Positions 10,954 through 21,040 of a stretch of 64,000 bases of DNA are shown here, one piece after another. The translations under genes and the position numbers were made by a program. The notes under the pieces are model-generated. The model was given only the letters and a program-made list of their open reading frames with translations. It was not told where the DNA came from and did not search any database. This stretch comes from Didymella arachidicola (taxonomy: Eukaryota > Ascomycota > Dothideomycetes > Pleosporales > Didymellaceae). Numbering within the stretch: the first letter of the stretch is position 1; each line of letters begins with the position of its first letter. The DNA is taken from contig CM049996.1 in NCBI GenBank assembly GCA_016630955.3, forward strand, positions 434,001-498,000, written 5' to 3'.

Positions 10954-13625
10954 ATGTCGGCAGGCTGGACCAATTTCTCCGTGAGCAATGCAAACGGAAG
11001 CCACACCGGTGAGGACGATGGCCCTTCGGTAGTTGGGGAAGATCAGCCAGCATGTGCCTCATGCAAGAAGCGCAAGCTGCGGTGCTCGAGAGAGACTCCA
11101 GTCTGCTCGCATTGTCTTAGATTGTGTAAGAGCATTTGTTATCATGATAACTGAGCAGTGCGATGCTGACCTCAGATGCAGCGACCGAATGTGTGTACAA
11201 CCCAAAGCAGAAGCCAGGGTTGAAACCTGGGGCAGTGGAAGCCTTGACGCGTCGCGTCGGTACGCGTCTGTCTGATCACGAATTTTTAGCCTTTCTGACG
11301 CCAACAGCTTTTTTGGAGCAAATTCTGCTTGATGAGGCTGGTGTCGTGCGACCGCGGTATAGGATTGACACAGATCAGCCTGGCAATGTTGACCTTTCTG
11401 ATCACGTGACACATGTCGCAAGGGAAGAAGCCACTCAGAGCAACCTGGTCGTGGCACCTGTAGCCCCAGAACAACCTCATATTGCTGCGTCCTCAACCGA
11501 TTCAGCAACGCCGGTGAATCGTCTGAAGCGCAAGCACGACGAACTCGAAGCTGAACGGTGGTTTTTTGCCACAGAAGAGCTAGATCTTGGTCAGCATCTG
11601 CCACCGCAGAGCGTGCTTTTGAAGGTGGTCGACTACTTTATGACATCGTTTCATCATTGGATACCATACCTACATAAAAAACGACTGCACGACAAAGTTA
11701 GCGAAGGTGTTTGCAGCAATGGCTTGTTACTCGTACTCCATGCACTAGTTGCGGTTGCCCTGCGTCACATGGATCCCAATATACTGTTCATGGACCCCGG
11801 ACAAATTCAGCGACAGTCCAAAGTCTCTCGGATCATTGTGGAGACTCATGCCATCAGGTCTGTATCCATCGAGAGCCTTCAAGCGCTCATCTTCATAGTA
11901 TTCGACTACGTCAGTATTCATTACCAGGTCCTGCGACAGATGGCTAACGATGCATAGCTCAACGACGGCAAGAATCACCGCGCATGGCCACTCATTGGCA
12001 GCCTTACAAGGACAATCACTTATCTGCAGCTCACCTGTGAACCTTCATCTGCATCACAATCGAGCCTTCTCATGAGACCGGTCCGGCTGATACAGCCCTC
12101 TAACGACTGGACTGAACTCGAAGAGCGCAGGCGACTTTTTTGGATCATTTTCATGCTTGATCGATTCTGCTCGGTGACCACGGGTTGGGACACAAGCTTG
12201 ACTTCTGACGATGTCCATCGTCGGCTGCCAGCAGATGGTGGCTACTTCACTCGCGAAGAACCCGTCACCACACCCTTTTTTGGCATATGGAATAAGGCTG
12301 TAGCGAGGATCGGTCGCTCCTTAGCCAGTGTCCCTGCACCTTACAGTGAAGAGGATCCGACTGTCGAGCAACCGCAAGGCGCGAGTCCCAATTCCGCCAA
12401 TGGTTTCATCGATGCATCGAAATTAGGTGCTTTCGCTTATTGCGTGGAGGCGACAGAGTCATTGAGCCAAGTCACTACGTTCTTTCTACAGCAACGAATC
12501 AATGCTCAAGATAAGGAGCATGCAGTGAGCTGGCTTACTCGATTTAAAGAGCTCGATCTCAGGCTCGTGCACTGGAAGTTGTTCTTGCCTCATCGCTGGA
12601 AGGACTCTAATATCTCGGAAGACACGACCGTGGTAAACATGGATCCAAACCTGACCCTCGCGCATATCACGCACAATACATCGATGATACTACTTCACCA
12701 TCCCATCGCATTTCCAGCAAAGAGTTGGCATGACTATGTTGCGCTGCCAAAGGAGTGTAGTGCCCAAACATGCGAGCTGGCTGCGATTGAGACGTCCAAC
12801 ATTGTCAGCAAGTTTCTCACATACTCTCCGATTCCATTCGTTAACGTTCAATTTGCTTTCTGCGCTTTCGTGGCTGCAAAGGCTCTCCTTTTCGAGAATC
12901 GAGGACCTCCGCGGCCCGAACTTGGACGCTTGATCAGGGACTTGTGGGAAATGTCAAAACGTTGGGATCACAACAATAGTGACCCAAGCTCACGGCCTGC
13001 AAACCAAGCTGGGATGTATGCTCAGCATCTTGAGCGGTTGCAGGAGGCCCGTGGTCAGGATCCGCAATATTGGTTCGACTTCTATGATCACACCTGCCAG
13101 TCACTAGAGCCACATCAATACGTCAGCCCGCTGAGTGTTATGACTCCGCTGCAGCGATCAGATAGCTTTGCTCAAGATCGACCTATCGTTAGCCAGGTGC
13201 GGCGCCAGAGCATGGGGAGCGTACATGCTGTGCTCAGTCCACGCCGCAAGACTTCCCACAACTCGATAGCTGTTGGTGGAACCCCACCGGTCGACCACAC
13301 ACAACAACAACAGGCAGCACACCCTCCAAGCATCACCACCGCATCACCTCACGGTCTTGCGAGAGGACTTGCAGCGACATTGCACCCAAATACGGCGCAT
13401 ACTGGTAATGGTCAGAATGTCTATCAGCTCGGTCATGGCATATCACCAAGCATACACTTCGACGGCATGCCCGGCGCGCCGAATAATCATCAGGCTATGC
13501 AAGACCAGTCTCTACTGAATCTTTCCGATACTTTCATGGACGCCCAATTCCTAGATATGGACCGTGTCATCACTTTCGAAGAGGCGAACTTCTTCCTGCC
13601 AGGAGATGCTTATAGATGGCAGTGA
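10954..13625 (+). CDS. Zn2Cys6 transcription factor with fungal-specific middle domain
   Basis: Nuclear regulator of about 857 residues. Exons 10954-11125, 11176-11909 and 11958-13625. The Gal4-type binuclear zinc cluster starts at residue 34: CASCKKRKLRC followed by C.....CSHC, with the sixth Cys restored by splicing (TECVYN). This order gives six cysteines. The middle domain (PF04082, XlnR/Gal4-like) covers roughly residues 180-480, with the signatures WIPYLHKKRLH, RAWPLIGS and ERRRLFWIIFMLDRF. The C-terminal 150 residues are rich in Gln, His, Pro and Ser and may be the activation region. It lies among GH88, DUF2264 and six-hairpin genes, so the best inference is a pathway-specific activator of this carbohydrate cluster. 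Confidence 0.92.
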
Positions 13626-13958
13626 GCGACAGGCGAACATACAATCAGATCGTGGACAACGCATTTGACATGATACTTGAACCCATCGAACTATTCCCTC
13701 GCCGGCTAAGTCAAGCGGAGGAATTGATAGGTGTCCATGGCGGGGAACGCCACTACGCGGTTCGCGCTAGCCTATTTTGTGCAAAGATCGTGCGTCCTCG
13801 GTATACACTTACCCCGGAGCAGGGTCTCCCCACCGGTGACTTGGCTGATATCAATGGCCTTGTACCGGTAAGCAAATTGGCACAGGTTTTGATGATATAT
13901 GAACCTGGGCTACTTCACGGCTTTGAAGGCTTCGTTCGGTCCGTTGACATACCACAAC
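13626..13958. promoter_or_regulatory. Region between regulator stop and six-hairpin gene start
   Basis: 333 bp holding the 3' UTR of the regulator and the promoter of the six-hairpin glycosidase gene. A plus-strand open frame (13616-14026) crosses it but overlaps the signal-peptide exon in another frame and is judged a shadow. Confidence 0.5.
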
Positions 13959-16329
13959 ATGCGTTTCGACTTGCCGCGTATTTGCTGTGCCCTGCTGGCG
14001 CCAGTATTAGTACTGGGCAAGATTGACAGGTACCATGAGTTCGACTACCATGTACGAGCTTTCTGACATGTGTCTCCCACGCAGGAAAAGCGTCGTGTCC
14101 AAGTACAACATCGTCCGCACCAGCTTGATTGACAATGAGACAACGCCGTTACAAGTAGGCAACGGCAATTTTGCCTTCAATGTGGACAATACGGGTCTCC
14201 AAGTTTGCCACCCTGCGAGACGTTGCTAAGCGGACAGCTGACTACTGTACTAGTCATTTCTGCCGTTTAACACTCTATCTTCATGGGCGTGGCACAATGA
14301 TTCGCTTCCACCTAATGGGTACCTTTCGTCATCCATACTTTTGTGAATGACACTAACAAAGCGCGCAGCGAGTCACCTTCTGAATATAAAGGCTTACCCC
14401 GGGAGACCTATGGCAGGGAAATCTTGTACGACTTCCCGGATCCCAAGCTAAAACAAGCAACCCAGTGGCTGATTGGCAACCCGAACCGCATCAACCTTGG
14501 TCGCATTGGTCTGCAGTACAAGGGCCTTACGCTTAGTGCATCTGACATCTCTGATCCAAGGCAAGTGCTCGAGTTGTGGAGTGGCGTCATAACTTCGACA
14601 TTCGAAGTTGGTCGCAAAGCTGTTAAAGTGGTTACACAGGGCGACTTCGACTCTGATGCTGTCGCCATCAGTGTCGAGTCTGAACTCATACAGTCAGGTG
14701 ACCTCAATGTTGAGCTAGACTTCCCCTTCCCACCGATTCACTCTACGCAGTACAAGTATGAGGTCTTCGCGGGCGTGTACGACTTCCCGTCGAATCACAC
14801 CACCACTCTTACCGAGGATAGTAAGGATCGTACTTCTGCACACATCCAGCACGTGCTACAGGAAACAAGCTACTTTGTCAATCTGAAATGGCCTGAGAGG
14901 ACGCCCCTTCAGCTTTCCAGAAACGAGCTTGCGAACTCAACACCTATCAATGCACATCGATACACTCTCGATTCAGTATCGAACGCATCATCTCTAGTCT
15001 TCACTGCCCATTTCTCTCCGGATTCCCGCGTGCCGAGCTCTCCTGCTAGTATACGAGACAGTAGTATTCGTGGGTGGGCGGAATACTGGAGTGACGGCGG
15101 TTTTGTCGATCTCACTGCCTCCAGGAACCCCAATGCGACTGAACTTCAGCGAAGAATCATCAAGTCTCAATATCACGTGCGTGTCAACAGCGCTGCCAAT
15201 GGTCAACCGCCGCAAGAGAGTGGATTGATGAATAACGGCTGGTATGGTGGGTCAAGACCGCAAACAGCTTCGGCACGATCATCGCTAATTATAGATAGGC
15301 AAGTTCCATATGGAGATGGTCATCTGGCATCTCGCTCAATGGTCAACATGGGGCAGGCAGCAGTATTTCGATCGCATCTTCCCTGAAGTTTACGAGACAC
15401 TCTTGCCTTCGTCAATCGCTCGTGCGAAATCCATGGGCTGGGAAGGTGCTCGATGGCCCAAGATGACTGAAATAGAAACCGGCATTAATTCGCCCGGTGA
15501 TATCAATGCAGTTCTCATGTGGCAACAGCCGCACCCTTTCTACTTGGCAAACCTAGCGTATCAGGCTAAACCGACACGAGAGACACTGCAACGTTGGAAT
15601 AAGGTGCTGACCGCAGCTGCGGACTACATGGCGTCATACCCTGGTCTCAACAACGTCACTGGCAAGTATGATCTTGGGCCTCCTGCCTATGGTGTGACTG
15701 AGAACACACCTCCGAACTCAACACGGAACCTAGCTTACGAAGTCGCATACTGGCGCTACGGATTGGACGCTGCGATTGACTGGAAGCGGAAACTACGCCA
15801 AGCCGTTCCGGCGAAATTGGAGCACGTTGCGCAAAATCTTGCGCCCCCTCCCACCGTCGATGGTCTGTACGCTGTCTACGAAGGGCTGAACAATACCTGG
15901 TGGAACGACACAAAGCTTACCAGTGACCCGCGCAGTCTGATCATGCTCCAGGGTATACTGCCAGACACACCAGCGGTTGACCCTGCCGTAGCATTGCGCA
16001 CTGCCAATAAAGTGTGGGACATATGGGGAGATGCGCGCATTCGCGGATGGGGACGTCCAGTGCTTGCGATCAACAGCGCAAAGATTGGGAACCCTGAACG
16101 CGCAATTTATCATCTGACCGCATACGATTACTGGAAGTTTGATGACGCCGGATTCGCGATCAGAGGTGGCGACGGAGGAACGCCTCCACCATTCATGCCT
16201 GGCAACGCCGGCTTTCTTCTGGCTGTCGCGTACTGTGCAGCTGGTTGGCCGGGCTCGCAAGATGCCCCTGGCTTTCCCAAAGACGGAAGCTGGGATGTGA
16301 AACATGAAGGACTACTGAAGGCGCTGTAG
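13959..16329 (+). CDS. Secreted six-hairpin glycosidase-like protein (GH65/GH95-like toroid)
   Basis: About 720 residues from five exons: 13959-14029, 14085-14202, 14254-14318, 14369-15246 and 15299-16329. The first exon encodes a signal peptide (MRFDLPRICCALLAPVLVLG). An N-terminal beta-rich domain follows (KYN.VRTSLIDNETTPLQVGNGNFAF), then the (alpha/alpha)6 catalytic barrel. At the fourth splice junction the sequence becomes NNGWYGKFHMEMVIWHLAQWSTWGR, a block conserved in GH65-like toroid enzymes. The later WEGARWPKMTE block contains the usual general-acid Glu position. The C-terminal part has NAGFLLAVAYCAAGWPG. Members act on alpha-linked or branched glycans by inversion or phosphorolysis; the specific substrate is unknown. 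It is the distal gene of the carbohydrate cluster, same strand as the regulator. Confidence 0.8.
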
Positions 16330-16663
16330 GAAGACCCGCTGCAAACAACAAGGTGTTTACATTCCAAAGGTTTCCGTTTCTGTGATAGCATATCACGTGC
16401 TTCCCCGCGACACAGCTTGAGATTCCCAATATCCGGCTACGAGCGCCGTAAGCGAGTATATGAAACGTTACACAAGTCTCCGTACTTGGCAAGCTTATGT
16501 GATGGCTCTATGCGGCAATGGGTTGGACTACCGCAATAGCATCTACCCTACTGTGCTGAAAACAGCAGATGGACAACAGTGAATCTTCTTTGACTGACGA
16601 TTTAGATAAAGCGATGCCCAACATGCCGAGACAGTCTCAGATCACTCATCACTCACTGACACA
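16330..16663. other. Intergenic, promoter of secreted repeat protein
   Basis: 334 bp, no gene seen. It should include the six-hairpin gene's polyadenylation region and the promoter of the gene starting at 16664. Confidence 0.45.
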
Positions 16664-18697
16664 ATGGCACCTTCGTTCTCCCGAGTTTCGTCTGGAGCGT
16701 TGCTCCTTGCTCTCGCTTACAATGCCCGACTAGTGAATGCCGACTTCTGGGAAGATGTCGACAACTGCAAGCTTGTGCTTGATGACCTTCCAGCTGACCA
16801 AACCACCGATTTTTGTCAGGACTGGACGCATGGCTTCGTGCCTAAGGATGAGTACGTCACTCTCACTGGCTATCCGGTGACAATCACCGAATACCCTGAC
16901 GCCAAGACCTGCGAGGGTGAGGGCTACAGCACAACCACAAAATACCCTGAGTCGACTCCTGAGCCGTCCAAAGGCTACTGGACGTCGAAACTTACCACAA
17001 CTCCTGATTACGCTACCAAGTTTCCTGATGAGAGCACCAAAGTCCCGGATGACAGCACCAAAGTCTCGGATGACAGCACCAAAGTCCAGAATGAGAGCAC
17101 TAAAGTCCCGGATGAGACCACAAAGGTGTGCAAGCGCAGGTCTTTTTTTTTTTTTTTAAACATTTACGTAGGGCTAATCACTACAGGCTCCTGATCAGTC
17201 TTCTGCGACCTCTGCGGCCGGCGGCTATGATGTCACTGTTACCAGTACCACCTATACCACCTACTGGACGTGAGTATATGGCATCTTGCTCAATCCCAAC
17301 TCTCGCTGACCACAGCCAGTACTTCCACAATCTATGAAGGCTACCCGACTGCGACACCCGCACCTTACCGTCGTCATGCACGCCAAGTGAAGGAGCGCGC
17401 CTCTTGGTGTGTTGACAGGCCCTGCCGTCTTGTGCAGTACGATGATGACACTATTTTCGAGGCTTGCAAGAAGTACCTCGGCTGGAAGCCTATCACGTCG
17501 ACGGTTAATGTTCCCGGCTACACGGTCACGATCACCAGCTATCTCACTGATTGTAAGAAGAAGGACGACGGCTACACGTCTGAACCGTATCCTACGACTT
17601 CGGAATACCCGGCCAAGACCCCGGACTACAAGCCTGAGCCTGTTCCTGCATACTACACCGAGAAGGACGAAGGCTACAAGTCTGAACCGTATCCTACGAC
17701 TTCGGAATACCCGGAGTATCCGACCAAGACTCCGGACTATAAGCCTGAGCCCTACCCAACTGCCCCGCCAACATACCCAGAGGATGAGCCCAGCTACGAC
17801 GATGGTAGTGATGATGGCCAGTACAACGACGGCACCTCTCCCTGGGACAAGGACAACACAGATGACTACAAACACTCAGACGACAAGCAGCCATGGGAGA
17901 ATGATTTTGACAACAACTACTCTGGTCCCGACGGCCCGCTTCCGTGGGACGATGTCGACCAGACTAGCGAACTTGCTGATGCCATCGACGCAGGTGGCTA
18001 CGATAGTGCGTCAAAGGAGCTTGGTCTTGACGACGCGCCCTGGAATGCTCTGCCCGTAGACTTCCCTCAGAAGCGCGACTACCCTACTAAGGACAGCTAT
18101 GACAATAGCTATGGAGAGGATGGTGTCGACTATGTCGAGCCGTCCTATGATGACAGCCCATACGATGATGGGTCTGAGGATGACTACGGCGTATATACTG
18201 CTCCCAAGGACTCCTATGAACCGGAACCATCTTATGAACCCTCGTATGTACCCTTGTATGAGCCAGAGCCGTCTTACGAAGCAGAGGACTCTTACAAGCC
18301 CACTGAGGATAAGTCTTACAAGCCAACCGATGACAAGGAGAACGACAGCTACCCTGAGGAGTACGCTCCTAACATTTATGGCCCTGACGTTCCCAAGTCC
18401 GGCGACTACTCCGACGATAAGAAGGGAGATGACTACGCACCCAATAGCTACGGCCCTGATGTTCCTGATTCTGGCTCCTACGATGACTCAAGCGACTATG
18501 AGCCTTCCCCTGCTCCGTACCCTGAGGACGACTCGTCTTATGGTGGCTCATATGATGACTCTGACTCGAAGTGGGTTCTTCCTGATAGCAGTGAGTACGA
18601 GGGTGACGAGTTTGAGTCCGATTACAATGGGCCGAGTGATTATTACTCAGAGGAGTCGCAGGGTGATTACTGGGGTGGGGATGGCGTCGACTACTAG
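16664..18697 (+). CDS. Secreted acidic Tyr/Pro/Asp-rich repeat protein
   Basis: No recognised family. Exons 16664-17125, 17187-17269 and 17320-18697 give about 640 residues. A signal peptide (ending near ARLVNA) is followed by two similar Cys-containing modules: one at residues 27-90 (C...LDDLP, then YPVTITEYPDAKTC) and one in exon 3 (EACKKYLGW.P, YTVTITSYLTDC). Between them lies a run of 7-residue D-[DE]-S-T-K-V-x repeats. The long C-terminal part is low complexity, dominated by Asp, Glu, Tyr, Ser and Pro, with recurrent SEPYPTTSEYP, SYEPEPSY and YGPDVP units. It is most likely a cell-wall or extracellular matrix protein; the Tyr content could allow cross-linking (inference). There is no obvious GPI signal at the C terminus. 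Confidence 0.75.
17027..17125 (+). repeat. 21-bp in-frame tandem repeat (about 4.7 copies)
   Basis: Copies start at 17027, 17048, 17069, 17090 and 17111, with unit GATGASAGCACCAAAGTCYCG. They encode the seven-residue repeat D-[DE]-S-T-K-V-x in the secreted protein and end exactly at the exon 1 donor site. Confidence 0.85.
17143..17157 (+). repeat. T15 tract in intron 1 of the secreted protein gene
   Basis: A run of 15 T inside the 61-nt intron 17126-17186. It could vary in length and alter splicing; this is inference. Confidence 0.7.
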
Positions 18698-21040
18698 ATG
18701 TCGACGTGACGAAAAGTGTGGATCAAGGACGTGTAGATCAATGTGAAGGGACATCAATATGGGTTTGCCGGAGTGTTAATAGGCACTATAGCTAATAGTA
18801 ATTGTAATGGAGAAACGTATCTCCTGCTTGCTTCTATTCGGTATCGTCTTGAAATTCGAGTTGGTATAGACTCCACTTCATGGTTCGATGGTCGGCGATC
18901 TGGACCTTTCCCCAGAATCTCCGACGTGATTCTTGCACTGACCTTTGTATTATGCCAAATGTGTGCTTGTTCTTGGAGCGATGGGGCAGTTTTATGGAAA
19001 TCGCCGAAGTATGCATGTCTCATGTATCAAGAGACATGGGCATGCACCTCCATGTCAAATCCCTTTGCACTCCAAATTCTGCCACTGGGTTCTCATCAAA
19101 ACGCCAGGTGCGCACTTGTATGTGTTCCTTCGTTGCTTCTTTCAAAATTGTATCCAGAACCCGAAAGACGCCGTCAGCTTATCCTGACATACCACGTTGT
19201 CATCTGCCCCTCGTCCCGAAAAACCAAGGGTAGTGACTTCCTTCTCGTTGCAAAGGAGCATCAGCAGAATTCAAACACCCCAAAAGACTCATCTCTTGAT
19301 ATGCGACAACGTATGCTCTGGCTGACGGTCATCACCAAAGCCTACCGTGGAGGTCTTCATGTCTTCACCAGCGCTACCACAGCGCACATCTCATTTTCAT
19401 TTCGAATCACTTTGCCGCTTCGCATGTTCGTCAAAAATGTTGCCTCAAAAACATATACACACACCACCGTTATGGAGTCTACTGCATGCAACTTCGCTTC
19501 TGCATTGTCCAAAACAACTACGCCTTCGCGCAATGTAATCTGCTCCCCTTTCCGCTACGTGTTACAAATGCCCACAAGCTTGCTATATCTTCCTCTTCCC
19601 ACCACACTCATCTGTCCTGAAAATCGAGTCACTCAAACTATGTATTTTCGCTGCCGCTCTTGGCCGAATTAAAATCTTGCGGCGCTGAACTTATGCGTCT
19701 TGCCTCGTGCTGTCCGTTTCATTCCTGAAAGACGGGCGTCGACGAGCACATGGTCTCTCTTGCACTGGAGACTGTATTTCAAGCGTCCAACCACGTGTAC
19801 ATATCCATTAACATCTTCTCGCACTTGGATCGAATAGGAAACCAAACCGGATGACCGATGACTAAAAACATGGTCCAGAAGCTGACATGTCTGCCGTTCT
19901 GGCTTCCGCTCCCACCATCTTCACAATTACATCTATCTACCTCGACCTCCCGCGTCCATCACCTCCAAAAGTACGACCAATCCTCATCTGTCTCCTTCTA
20001 ACTTATTCCCAAAACTGAACTGGTCAATTTTCATGTCTGCCCCTCGGTCCTGCCGAAATTTCATGACCAAATCCAAAAGCCCACGGAGAACGTCCAATGT
20101 CCCCAGTCCTACCCGGGGCCTACTAACGAGCCTTGCGTCAGCGCCCCGATCATGTTCCATACCTTGCTTTCTCCACTTTAAAACACGCGCAAATCCCGCA
20201 CACAAGTCTGCCATCTCCCGGCCGGTAGTCCGTCCAAAATCTCTTGTGGGAACATTCACACAGCAAGCAACACGTCATCACTCAAGAGCACTTTCTTCTG
20301 ATCTCATGTGCGCCGCGTGATCGTATATTAATCATCTACTCGCGTTCACGATCACTTCCCGTTCCACTTCCACCTTACTCAAGCCTTTGTCTGGCCATAG
20401 CGACCGAAATCCAACAGCGCACACGTCCTATGCCAGAAATGTAACCAAGGGGGGAATCAGAGAAGCAGTATTAATCCGGGGATGTAAGGACCCAAACAAA
20501 CCCGTGGGGTACAATTGAAAAACGTGTCTCGCAACGCACGTATGAACGCCATGCAAAAACTGAAGCGAAAAGTACAAATGTTTGATGCATGTTTTATCGC
20601 AGGGAATGGGATTTTGTCGCTGGAAATGGGGGCAATGTTTTGTCGCGCGTAATAGTGTTTTGGTGTTTGTTCGAATAGAGGTGTCGATATAAGGCCTGCT
20701 AAGCCAGGATAGATTGTTCCGCGGTCTTTGTCAGTCTCTCTGATGAATCGCCAAGGACGTGTTTTTGTCACAGGGGGCGACCTCAAGCCTGTAAGTACAA
20801 CTATCGTGCCTCGAATAGAGTTGGACTATCCGAGTCCGCTATAGCAAAGACTGTGGTCGCCCTTGTTGATCATCCATAGGGCCATGTACTAGTAGCTCTC
20901 ACTAGTCGCTCTATAAACCTTTTAGAGTCATCAGACGGATCGAGCGGCATCCCACGAGGGAACTCAGTTGATGACGTCCACCGATTGACGATCCTCGGGT
21001 GATAGTTGCCATCAGGCAGCGCGGCTACTTCCATGCGACT
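18698..21040. other. 2.3-kb region without supported genes
   Basis: Between the converging ends of the secreted-protein gene and the Btz gene. A 310-codon stop-poor plus frame (18743-19672) has a composition unlike a protein (scattered Cys, Ser, Thr, no domain-like blocks) and I do not call it. The stretch is pyrimidine-rich on the plus strand and could hold long UTRs or a non-coding RNA, but nothing specific is visible. Confidence 0.55.

Noticed and set aside
13616..14026. 137-codon plus-strand open frame after the regulator
   Set aside because: It overlaps the regulator stop and the signal-peptide exon of the six-hairpin gene in a different frame; the signal-peptide reading connects to the next exon by a good GT-AG junction.
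18743..19672. 310-codon plus-strand open frame
   Set aside because: Scattered Cys/Ser/Thr composition, no domain-like blocks, and overlapping open frames in other phases. It looks like a chance stop-poor stretch or UTR.
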